Shown here: piece after piece, positions 21,987 through 29,374 of the stretch | Position numbering within the stretch: the stretch's first letter is position 1 | How the letters are laid out: the number at the start of each line of letters is the position of its first letter | From: a virus | Virus record (IMG/VR): IMGVR_UViG_3300048837_002347 | Location: 1 to 32,636 of that record | Length of the DNA: 32,636 nt | Reading direction: 5' to 3' (one strand) | Notes under the pieces: generated by a model | Seen by the model: only the letters and a program-made list of their open reading frames with translations | Databases searched by the model: none | Told to the model about the DNA's origin: nothing | Made by a program: the position numbers and the translations under genes

Positions 21987-23160
21987 GGCCGGCCACCTTC
22001 CACATCTTCAGGCAGCGCTCGCCCACTTCACGCTGCTCATCGGGCCAGCTTTTCAGATCGCAGGAACTGGGGACGCCGACGCTGAAGGTCATCGTCGGCG
22101 CTCGGCCTGGCCCGTCATGCCGAAACGTCAATCGGAAGGTTGCCTTGAGCACCTGGGTGCTGTCTCTGGAGAGGTGCTTTTCGCTGAGCCAACGCTCGAT
22201 CTTGCGATAGATGTCATTCGGCGGCCCTTTGATGTCCGCCTTGATCTCCACCGAACCGCCGCTCCCAATGGGAGCCAGCCGGAGCATAGTGATCCGGGCC
22301 TCGGCCACCAGGTCGTTCGGGTCGGCCGCCAGTGGGTAATCCGTCTGCAGCAGATGATCCAGCCGGTAGGAGGGACGAAGCGGGGCCGCAGCGTCCACGT
22401 CGATCTGGAGCACCGCCTTACAAAAGGCCGCCTCCAATGGTTCGCGCACCTGCCGGCCCCCCGGCGCGTAGAGCTCCATCGTGCCCTCGCCGCTGTTGTA
22501 GACGAAAACGTTCTCGAACGCGTAGCGCCCCGCCTCCATCGTCGGCTGGCCATCGTCGTGGAACACCACATGCTTTCCCGGATAGTCGTCCAGGTAGGCG
22601 AAGAAGTACTCCGCGCCACCGCTGCGCGGGTAATGCACGATCTTGCAGAACCGGCCGCGCATCTGGAACGGGCCGTAAAATTCCGTCAGCGCTGTCGCCA
22701 GGCGGTCCGTCATAGCTTTGTTGACCGTCAGCGTCCGCTTGGGCAGCCCGTTGCGCTTCTCCCAATACCGGGTAGCCGCCAACGCGTCGGCCCGCGCCAA
22801 GACCGCCGCTTCCTCAAAGAGCTTCGGGACATTCAAGTACACCCACATCGCCTTGTCCGCCTCGCCCATCTGGGCCTCGAATTCCGTCGCGCGGTCCGGG
22901 CATTCCTCACGCACGAGTTCCACCAGCGCCGCCACTCCCCGGTGATCGGCAAGCTCGTGGATGTCGCGCAGCAGAACCTGCACCTCCAACTGCGCCGCCT
23001 CCGGCAGCTTCTGCCAGGCCTCGAAGATGGGCTCGACCTTGTGCTCCGTCAGTTCATCCCACGGGACGTCGCCGAGTTCCCCGCGGCGCGTGAAGAATTC
23101 GCGCAGCAGCGGGTTTGCGATGTGTTTGAGGACCTTCCTCGGATCAAACGGTTTGGCCAT
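21979..23160 (-). CDS. Unrecognised 393-residue protein in the RM operon
   Basis: This is a soluble alpha/beta protein with a helical N-terminal half: FDPRKVLKHIANPLLREFF, LPEAAQLEVQVLLRDIHELA and AMWVYLNVPKLFEEAA. The C-terminal half is more beta-rich: GAEYFFAYLDDYPGKHVVFH, EGTMELYAPGGRQV and LKATFRLTFRHDGPG. No membrane segment, Walker motif or obvious catalytic triad is visible. GGAGG stands 7 bases before the ATG. The 3-prime end overlaps the next gene, so the two products probably work together. Co-location with restriction, XRE and ImmA/IrrE genes suggests a defence or regulatory role, but this is only context. Confidence 0.82.
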   Translation of the reverse strand: MAKPFDPRKVLKHIANPLLREFFTRRGELGDVPWDELTEHKVEPIFEAWQKLPEAAQLEVQVLLRDIHELADHRGVAALVELVREECPDRATEFEAQMGEADKAMWVYLNVPKLFEEAAVLARADALAATRYWEKRNGLPKRTLTVNKAMTDRLATALTEFYGPFQMRGRFCKIVHYPRSGGAEYFFAYLDDYPGKHVVFHDDGQPTMEAGRYAFENVFVYNSGEGTMELYAPGGRQVREPLEAAFCKAVLQIDVDAAAPLRPSYRLDHLLQTDYPLAADPNDLVAEARITMLRLAPIGSGGSVEIKADIKGPPNDIYRKIERWLSEKHLSRDSTQVLKATFRLTFRHDGPGRAPTMTFSVGVPSSCDLKSWPDEQREVGERCLKMWKVAGHE

Positions 23161-23196
23161 GATATGGCCTCCTTACCTTGGGGCGTCCGCGTCAAG

Positions 23197-23235
23197 TGAA
23201 CGGTAAACGCCGTGCCTAAAAAAACACGCCGTTCA
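23197..23235 (-). promoter_or_regulatory. Inverted repeat between the ImmA/IrrE gene and the 393-residue gene
   Basis: TGAACGG (23197-23203) and CCGTTCA (23229-23235) form 7-base arms around an interior containing AACGCCGTG, a run of seven A and CACGCC. On the minus strand the T-run falls inside the loop rather than after the stem, so this is not a normal terminator. It may be an operator or a partial attenuator for the two downstream unknown genes. Confidence 0.35.
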
Positions 23236-23991
23236 CGCGAACAGCGATGGTTCCTTCTTCCGCAGCAAGAGATTCAGGCCCTCCAGCCGAATGCGCATGG
23301 CCTCCGGCGAAACCTCGAATTTCTTCGCCAATGGCCGTGCCACATGCTCGAAGAGCGCATTGTCCACGGCTTCCTGGCCCATGCTCAGCCCGCCCCGGCG
23401 CAGTACCTCGCCCGCCAGAATCTGCGGCTGCCTCGGCAGCAGGTCATCCAGGCACACCGGGTCCATGCCGCCCTGCGCCTCGTGCCACGCGCGCTTCACC
23501 ATCTCACGCGGCATTAACAGGCAACTGGCCAGCCGATTCGCCTGGTATTCCTTCGGATCGGGCTTTCCATCACGCAGGACGTGGTCAGGCTTGGGCTCTC
23601 CGGATGGCAGAAGCTGCGGCTCATTGGCCCGCCGCAGATACAGGTGCCGATGCAGCCGCCAGTGCGCCAGTTCGTGCGCGATGGTAAAACGATAGCGCCC
23701 GCGCATCGCGGGAAATTCCTCGGGCACCAGGCGACGGTCCACCACGATCTTCCGGTCGTTGAAGTAGATCGCCCCCAGCACGTTGCCTTCGGGGAACTTG
23801 GCGACCATGTCCGTAATTTCCACCACCAGTTTGAAGTGCTTCTCGGCGATGTCGTCGATCGGCACCGGCGGGTCGTCTACCTGCTGGTGGGCATTGCCGT
23901 ACTCGGCCAGCATCAGCGCGGCCTCATCCTCAAACGCTTGCGGCGACAGGAAGGGCAAATCCGACTTGGGCTTGGTGAAACGCCGGGCCAT
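23233..23991 (-). CDS. ImmA/IrrE family metallopeptidase
   Basis: This 252-residue protein has the zinc-protease motif HELAH at residues 106-110 in RYRFTIAHELAHWRLHRH. A downstream EYQANRLASCLLMP near residue 146 supplies the third zinc ligand and the typical follow-on sequence. Family members cleave XRE-type repressors and so relieve repression after a signal such as DNA damage. The XRE gene lies immediately upstream (2 bases between coding regions), forming the usual repressor/protease pair. GGAGGGG is 8 bases before the ATG. The C-terminal 70 residues may form an additional helical domain. Confidence 0.88.
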   Translation of the reverse strand: MARRFTKPKSDLPFLSPQAFEDEAALMLAEYGNAHQQVDDPPVPIDDIAEKHFKLVVEITDMVAKFPEGNVLGAIYFNDRKIVVDRRLVPEEFPAMRGRYRFTIAHELAHWRLHRHLYLRRANEPQLLPSGEPKPDHVLRDGKPDPKEYQANRLASCLLMPREMVKRAWHEAQGGMDPVCLDDLLPRQPQILAGEVLRRGGLSMGQEAVDNALFEHVARPLAKKFEVSPEAMRIRLEGLNLLLRKKEPSLFA

Positions 23992-23993
23992 GA

Positions 23994-24359
23994 TCACTTC
24001 CCCTCCTTCTTCATGCGCTCTGCATCTTCCCGTAGCTTGCGCAACTGCTCGGCGGTCAGGCCGCGCACGGCGCGGAGCAGATCGGGTACCTCGGCCGACT
24101 CCTGGATGATTCCCGGTAGGTCTTCGGTCAAGCGTCCGGCTAACGACGTCCACTCGTCCACATTCTCGCCGAGGAGTTCGGCCATTCGCTTCACACGGTC
24201 GGCCGTGGGCGGGGCCACGTTATTCTGTTCGACCTGCGACAGGTAGGTGGGGCTGACATCCACGAGCTGCGCGAACTTGCGCAGGCTGTAACCTTTGGCC
24301 ATGCGCTTTTCGCGGAGCTCATCTCCGAATCGCTTTTGTGGTTTGCTTCCCATTCGCAT
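23994..24359 (-). CDS. XRE-family HTH transcriptional regulator
   Basis: This 121-residue protein has a lambda-repressor-type helix-turn-helix at about residues 12-66 (FGDELREKRMAKGYSLRKFA, then DVSPTYLSQVEQNNVAPPT). A helical charged C-terminus follows (LTAEQLRKLREDAERMKKEG). It likely regulates this operon and is a natural substrate of the adjacent ImmA/IrrE peptidase. The start could be the ATG at 24359 or the one at 24353, and AAGG upstream fits neither perfectly. It begins 7 bases after the HsdM-S gene stop. Position inside an RM operon recalls controller proteins of restriction systems. Confidence 0.85.
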   Translation of the reverse strand: MRMGSKPQKRFGDELREKRMAKGYSLRKFAQLVDVSPTYLSQVEQNNVAPPTADRVKRMAELLGENVDEWTSLAGRLTEDLPGIIQESAEVPDLLRAVRGLTAEQLRKLREDAERMKKEGK

Positions 24360-24366
24360 TCTGCCT

Positions 24367-26478
24367 TCAGTCAGAGACCGCTCCGTTCGACTCAATAAAC
24401 GCCTCTCGTCGGAGCGCATCGAGAGCACGGCCCGCCCGCTGCTCTGCGGCAACGGCCTTCGCGCGGATGCTCTCCAGCCGCCGGCACAGTTCGGCAAACC
24501 GGCCCTGCAACTCGTGATGATGCGGCACAGGGATCGGGATCTTCGCAAGCTGGTCGTAGTACAGCCTGAACCGCACGCTTCCCTTGGTCTTCTTGTTGAT
24601 CTCGTGTCGTCCGGCTTCGCTACGCAGGTAGTGGTAGACGTAATCAGGCAACAGCCCGGACTTGCAGCGGAAGACGACATAGTCGGGACTTGTGATGCCG
24701 GTCTGTGCCTGAGTGAGTGCCACACCAATCGACCCGATGTTGATTCGCATGGGGTTGTACGCAAGGTATCCCCGTCTCACGAGCTTATATGCCGAGGGCT
24801 TTGCGCCGATGCGGCCCTTGGGATCGCAAAAGCCGTCCGTGTTCGAGACCCCCAAGAGCCTCACGTCCTGCGAGTACTGCGCGCCGATCCGCTCATCGCA
24901 CTCCTCGGTCAGTTCGCCAAGCAACCTCTGAGGGCTGTCCCGAAGTTCACGCAGCACTGATTCGAACGTCTCCGCCACATGCTTCACATCGCCGAGCACA
25001 TCGCCCAGTTCCCTGCAAAGGTGAGAAAGGTTGCGTTCGGTGGAATCAATCTCCGCCAAACTGAGTCTGGGGTTCTTTAGGTCCAGGTTGACGTGTTCAT
25101 CTAACTGGTCAACGTTGACGGTCCAGGTCTGGGGAGATTCGGTTCGCCGCGACACCGCCGCGACGAGCGGCTCGATCCATTCGTACCGCAGCGGCTTGGT
25201 CTTGCTCAGGGCAACGCCCGCGGGAATCGGCGGCTCGCAATACAGAATACTCTTGGTCGGCCCCGATCTATCGAAGAAGACAAGGTTGGTCGTGATGTCG
25301 GTGTATGGCGCGAACACGTTATGCGGCAGACGCACGATGGTGGTGACGTTGAATTCACTGAGCAGCGCACGCCGAATACTGGCCGCCACGCCTGGTGCGG
25401 ACAAGGTGCCGTTTGGAACAACGACGGCCGCACGGCCAGGCCGGGGATCGCGCTTCAACTTTCGCATGATGAGCTGAAGGAACAGCAGCGCTGTCTCGGA
25501 TGTCTGCTTGTCAGCGGGGAAGTTGCCCCGGATGCCCGCCTCCTCCTCGCCGCCAAACGGCGGGTTGGTCAGGATTACGTCCACACGATCCTTCTCGCCC
25601 AGTTCGGTGATCTTCACCGCCAGGCTGTTCCCGTACTCGATGGCTGGGGCATCCAGCCCGTGAAGCAACAGGTTCATCTGCGAGAGCATGTACGGCAGCG
25701 GCTTCGCCTCGCCGCCGCGAATGCTCTGCTCTTGGAGCACCTTGCGGTGCTGGACGGTTTTGCACTGCTTCTCGAGGTGAACGAATGCCTCGGCCAGGAA
25801 GCCGCCCGTGCCGCAGGCGGGATCGAGCACGACCTCGCCGAGCTGCGGGTTGGTGACAGCGACCATGAACTGGATCACCGGGCGCGGCGTGTAGAACTCG
25901 CCGGAGTCGCCGGCGGCGTCGCGCATTTCCCGCAGCATCGACTCGTACAGCCGGGCCAGGGTGTGGATTTCCTCGGAGGAGTCGAAGTGGATGCCGTCGA
26001 TGAGGTTGATCACATCGCGCATCAGATAGCCGGAGATCATGCGGTTGATGACGCCGTCAAACACCTTGGCGATGACATCGCGCCGCCGATCGCCATTGGT
26101 CGATTGCAGCGAGCGCAGATAGGCCAGCAATCCCGGCCCGCGAGTACCGCTGGGCCGCACAGCCTCATCCTGGTTGACGAAGGCAATCAACTCGTCGCCG
26201 GTGATGCCTTGCTTGTTCGCGGCCCAGTCGCGCCAACGATATGGGGCTTCGATGGCGGACTTGTACTTCTTGCCGCCGATCCCGGCGCGGGTCTCCTCGA
26301 GCTTCTCGCGGTCGTCGAGGAACTTCAGGAACATGATCCAGGTCAGCAAGGGGAGGCGATCCAGATCGCCGTTAAGCCCCTTGTCCTTTCTCATGATGTC
26401 GCGGGCTGATTTGATAAGCGTTGACAATTGCTGTGCCGTCGTTTTGGGTTGCTCGGTCTTGGTCTGTTTCTTTGCCAT
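24367..26478 (-). CDS. Type I-like HsdM methyltransferase fused to a half HsdS
   Basis: This 703-residue protein combines modification and specificity functions. Residues 1-165 are the HsdM N-terminal helical domain (LLTWIMFLKFLDDREKLEE). The methyltransferase core has LDPACGTGGFLAEAF at 218-232 and the catalytic NPPF at 305-308. After about residue 480 comes one target-recognition domain resembling HsdS (VRLLGVSNTDGF, GYLAYNPMRINIGSIG, YDQLAKIPIPVP). A coiled helix follows (AELCRRLESIRAKAVAAEQR). Normal HsdS has two such domains. With one, the enzyme would probably dimerise and recognise a symmetrical site. HsdR lies 27 bases upstream. No separate HsdS gene is visible. Confidence 0.9.
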   Translation of the reverse strand: MAKKQTKTEQPKTTAQQLSTLIKSARDIMRKDKGLNGDLDRLPLLTWIMFLKFLDDREKLEETRAGIGGKKYKSAIEAPYRWRDWAANKQGITGDELIAFVNQDEAVRPSGTRGPGLLAYLRSLQSTNGDRRRDVIAKVFDGVINRMISGYLMRDVINLIDGIHFDSSEEIHTLARLYESMLREMRDAAGDSGEFYTPRPVIQFMVAVTNPQLGEVVLDPACGTGGFLAEAFVHLEKQCKTVQHRKVLQEQSIRGGEAKPLPYMLSQMNLLLHGLDAPAIEYGNSLAVKITELGEKDRVDVILTNPPFGGEEEAGIRGNFPADKQTSETALLFLQLIMRKLKRDPRPGRAAVVVPNGTLSAPGVAASIRRALLSEFNVTTIVRLPHNVFAPYTDITTNLVFFDRSGPTKSILYCEPPIPAGVALSKTKPLRYEWIEPLVAAVSRRTESPQTWTVNVDQLDEHVNLDLKNPRLSLAEIDSTERNLSHLCRELGDVLGDVKHVAETFESVLRELRDSPQRLLGELTEECDERIGAQYSQDVRLLGVSNTDGFCDPKGRIGAKPSAYKLVRRGYLAYNPMRINIGSIGVALTQAQTGITSPDYVVFRCKSGLLPDYVYHYLRSEAGRHEINKKTKGSVRFRLYYDQLAKIPIPVPHHHELQGRFAELCRRLESIRAKAVAAEQRAGRALDALRREAFIESNGAVSD

Positions 26479-26505
26479 CGTCTCTCATTCATCGCTCTAC
26501 CTGCC

Positions 26506-28869
26506 TCATGCGGCCGCGTAAAGCAGGGATTGAAGTTGGTTCACCGCATCGCGCAATTGCGCGACATCCCCAAACTTGCCGGCGATCTCGATCACATTGC
26601 CGTGACTGTTGATCGGCGGCAGTTCGAGGACATCGGGCACGACAAACTGCGCCGTGCCGTGTTCGGTGTACTTGTCCAGCAGTTCGTTCAGGATCTGCCG
26701 GGCCTCGGGGCCGTATTGGTCGAAGAAGTCCTGCCGCTCGGCGCGCAGGCGCTGGGCGCGCTCCCGCCGCGTGCGCAGCGGCGCGTTGAACGCCAGATGG
26801 CAGAGCAGGTCCAAGGGGTCGGCGTCAGGCTGGTTGGCGGCCTCGGCCAGGTGGTCGAAGTCGATGCCGCGCTCCTCCAGCCGCTCGATGATCCCGCGAC
26901 GCTGCTCTGGGTCCGCCCACTGACCACGCAGTTCGGCCGCATTGCGATACAGCGTCCGCACCTTGTCGGCGGTGTAGTCGGTGAACTGGACCACGCGGAG
27001 CTGGTTGCCATCCGGGTCAAGCTCGTACACCAGGTGCGCGGCGACCTCGACGCGTCCGCCGTCAAAGTAGAACTTGCGCCGTGGCCCATCTTCGGTGTCC
27101 GGCGGCAGTTCAACCGGTCCCTCGTCGCCATCGGGTTCTTCCTCGGGCGTGACGACCGTTTCGTCGCTGGTTGGCTCGCCGCTTTCGTCAATCGTCTGTT
27201 CCGTCTCGATGTTCGGATCGCCATCGAAGTCGGGATCGGCGAAGAGACGTGTGGCCGAGCCGGTGTAGTCGAGGATGCTGAAAAACAATTTGCCGTAGTC
27301 ATCACGAACGCGCGTGCCGCGCCCGATGATCTGCTTGAACTCCGTCATCGAGTTGATGACCCGCACCAGCACGATGTTCTGCACGGTGGGCGCATCGACG
27401 CCAGTGGTCAGCAACTGCGACGTGGTGACGATGACTGGCGTGCGGCGCTCCAGGTCCTGGAAGTTGCTCAGGTGCCCACGTCCCAGGTCGCCTTCGTCGG
27501 AGGTGATGCGGCAGACGTAATCCGGATCGTCGCGCACCAGGTCGGCGTTCAGGTTGTTCAGCGCCCGCCGCATCTCGTCGGCGTGCTCCTGATCGACGCA
27601 GAACACGATGGTTTTGGCGAATCGGTCAGTGCGCCGCAGGTAATCGCTCAGGTGTCGGGCAACCGCCTCGGTCCTGGCCCGCAGCGACACGCGGCGCTCG
27701 AAATCATTGGTGTGGTATTCCTCGTCCGGTATCTCCCGCCCGAACCGGTCCAACTCTCCCTGGCTGGGTCGCCAACCCGCTGCATCCCAGGTGGTCACCA
27801 CGCGATGGACGCGGTACGGGGCCAGGAAGCCGTCGTCGATCCCCTGGCGGAGGCTGTAGGTGTAGATCGGGTCGCCAAAGTAGTTGTAGGTGTCCGCGTT
27901 GTCCTGCCGGCGCGGCGTGGCGGTCATGCCGATCTGGACCGCCGGCGAGAAGTACTCGAGTATCTCTCGCCAGTTGCCATCGTCGCGGGCGCTGCCGCGA
28001 TGGCATTCATCCACGATGATCAGGTCGAAGAAGTTGGGAGGGTATTCGCGGTACAGGCCGGGGCGGTTGGCGTCCTGGGCGATGGACTGGTAGATGGCGA
28101 AGTACATCTCGCGGCTGGTAACGGCCACGCCATTGGCAATCTTCCAGCGGGCCTCGCCGAAGGGCGCGAAGATCTTGGCCATCGGATCATCAACGAGGAT
28201 GTTGCGGTCGGCCAGGTAGAGGATGCGCGGCCGCCGGTGTTCGCCGGTGCGGTTCCACCGCGACGACCACAGCTTCCAGCAGATCTGGAAGGCCACGACG
28301 GTCTTGCCGGTGCCCGTCGCCATCGTGAGCAGGATGCGCTGATCGCCCTGCGCCACGGCCTGGACGGCGCGGTTGATGGCGATCTCCTGGTAGTAGCGGG
28401 GCGACTTGCCGCTGAGGTGATAGGCGGGGGTCAGCAACGTCTCAGCGTCGCCCGTGGTGAGCGACTCGCTTGCGGCCAGGCGCGCGAACAACTCTGCGGG
28501 CGTGGGGAACGCGTCGATCTGGCGTTCCAGACCGGTCGTGTAATCGAACTCGACAATGCCGCGGCCGTTGGTCGCGTAGGCGAACTTCAGGCCAAGGATT
28601 TCAGCGTACTCCTTGGCCTGCTGCAGCCCGTCGCCTGGCGTCGCGTAAGTGGCCTTTGCCTCGACGACCGCGATGGCGAAATCAGGGCGATACCGTAGAA
28701 TGTAATCAGCACGTTTGCCCGGTCGCCGACGACCGCGCCGGCCCGCGACGATAATCCGCCCATCGGTGAACGTCACCTGCTCGTTGATCCGATGCGGATC
28801 GGTATCCCACCCGGCGGCCTGAAGCCGGGGGACCACATAGCGACGGCATGTATCGGCTTCATTGGGCAT
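26506..28869 (-). CDS. hsdR: Type I restriction endonuclease subunit R
   Basis: This 787-residue protein is the DNA-translocating nuclease. The N-terminal nuclease carries Asp55, Asp63 and the ExK pair in AVVEAKAT (Glu70, Lys72). The SF2 motor has ATGTGKT at 184-190, VDECHRG at 286-292 and MTATPRR near 310. Further motifs are VIVTTSQLLTTGVDAP and IGRGTRVRDDYGK. An acidic insert near residue 570 (EEEPDGDEGPVELP) and a C-terminal helical region follow, as in EcoEI-type R subunits. The ATG at 28869 has only a weak ribosome binding site. It is the first gene of the operon, downstream of a sigma-70-like promoter. Confidence 0.92.
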   Translation of the reverse strand: MPNEADTCRRYVVPRLQAAGWDTDPHRINEQVTFTDGRIIVAGRRGRRRPGKRADYILRYRPDFAIAVVEAKATYATPGDGLQQAKEYAEILGLKFAYATNGRGIVEFDYTTGLERQIDAFPTPAELFARLAASESLTTGDAETLLTPAYHLSGKSPRYYQEIAINRAVQAVAQGDQRILLTMATGTGKTVVAFQICWKLWSSRWNRTGEHRRPRILYLADRNILVDDPMAKIFAPFGEARWKIANGVAVTSREMYFAIYQSIAQDANRPGLYREYPPNFFDLIIVDECHRGSARDDGNWREILEYFSPAVQIGMTATPRRQDNADTYNYFGDPIYTYSLRQGIDDGFLAPYRVHRVVTTWDAAGWRPSQGELDRFGREIPDEEYHTNDFERRVSLRARTEAVARHLSDYLRRTDRFAKTIVFCVDQEHADEMRRALNNLNADLVRDDPDYVCRITSDEGDLGRGHLSNFQDLERRTPVIVTTSQLLTTGVDAPTVQNIVLVRVINSMTEFKQIIGRGTRVRDDYGKLFFSILDYTGSATRLFADPDFDGDPNIETEQTIDESGEPTSDETVVTPEEEPDGDEGPVELPPDTEDGPRRKFYFDGGRVEVAAHLVYELDPDGNQLRVVQFTDYTADKVRTLYRNAAELRGQWADPEQRRGIIERLEERGIDFDHLAEAANQPDADPLDLLCHLAFNAPLRTRRERAQRLRAERQDFFDQYGPEARQILNELLDKYTEHGTAQFVVPDVLELPPINSHGNVIEIAGKFGDVAQLRDAVNQLQSLLYAAA

Positions 28870-28879
28870 TGGCGGCCAC

Positions 28880-28918
28880 GATGCTGTCCATGTTTACCGA
28901 ACAGTTCATGGCAGCATC
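28880..28918. promoter_or_regulatory. Imperfect inverted repeat at the HsdR promoter
   Basis: GATGCTGTCCATG (28880-28892) mirrors CATGGCAGCATC (28907-28918) with a single-base bulge and a 14-base spacer. The right arm overlaps the -10 box and predicted start of the hsdR promoter. This is a natural repressor site, perhaps for the XRE protein encoded in the same operon. A leader-RNA hairpin is an alternative. Confidence 0.55.
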
Positions 28919-28944
28919 ATAACTGCAAGCTCAGCCGTACACAA
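28916..28944 (-). promoter_or_regulatory. Sigma-70-like promoter of the hsdR operon
   Basis: On the minus strand TTGTGT (28944-28939) and TATGAT (28921-28916) are separated by exactly 17 bases. The -10 box matches TATAAT at five of six positions; the -35 box is weaker. The region is noticeably AT-richer than its surroundings and lies in the 112-base gap before hsdR. It differs from the three-copy phage motif, so this unit may be driven by host polymerase. Confidence 0.55.
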
Positions 28945-28981
28945 TCCCCCGCATGCGAAAACATCAAATACGCATAACCTA

Positions 28982-29374
28982 TTAATCTCGCATAGCTTGC
29001 CGCCACATCTTCCGCTGCCGTCGCCAATCTTTCAGCCGTGTGATCGGCCGAAGATCACGCTCGGTGATGGGATCATCGCCCGCTTCGACCGGCTGCAGGT
29101 GTAGCAACTCCTCCTGGATGTCCGGGGCCAGATGCCGCAGGTTCATGATCTGCGTCATGCGCGGCTGGGTGACATGAGCCAGACGGGCCAGCTCCGACTG
29201 GTCCGCGACCTTGCCCTCGAAGAGCAGTTGGTCAAAGCGGATCGCCAGCGCCATGAGCTTGGAGACGCGCGGAATGCGTCCGACCGGCGCTACCGGTTCG
29301 GGGGCTGGGCCTGGCATCGCAACCTTCCGCCGTGCCTTTCTGGCGAAATGAATCTGCCTCGTAACGGTAGTCAT
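28982..29374 (-). CDS. HTH protein associated with the serine recombinase
   Basis: This 130-residue basic protein starts MTTVTRQIHFARKARRKV. It contains a helix-turn-helix at about residues 50-90 (VADQSELARLAHVTQPRMTQ, then NLRHLAPDIQEELLHL), followed by LRPITRLKDWRRQRKMW. Very similar small proteins commonly sit directly downstream of large serine recombinases in prophages and islands. They may act as directionality factors or regulators, though function is not established. The gene overlaps the recombinase stop by 4 bases (ATGA). Confidence 0.85.
   Translation of the reverse strand: MTTVTRQIHFARKARRKVAMPGPAPEPVAPVGRIPRVSKLMALAIRFDQLLFEGKVADQSELARLAHVTQPRMTQIMNLRHLAPDIQEELLHLQPVEAGDDPITERDLRPITRLKDWRRQRKMWRQAMRD

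Noticed and set aside
23197-23235. Intrinsic terminator after the ImmA/IrrE gene
   Set aside because: The T-run lies within the loop instead of after the stem, so it would not terminate in the usual way; kept only as an inverted repeat.
26428-28698. Plus-strand frame of 756 codons opposite hsdR
   Set aside because: The opposite strand encodes all HsdR motifs; long antisense frames are expected at this base composition.
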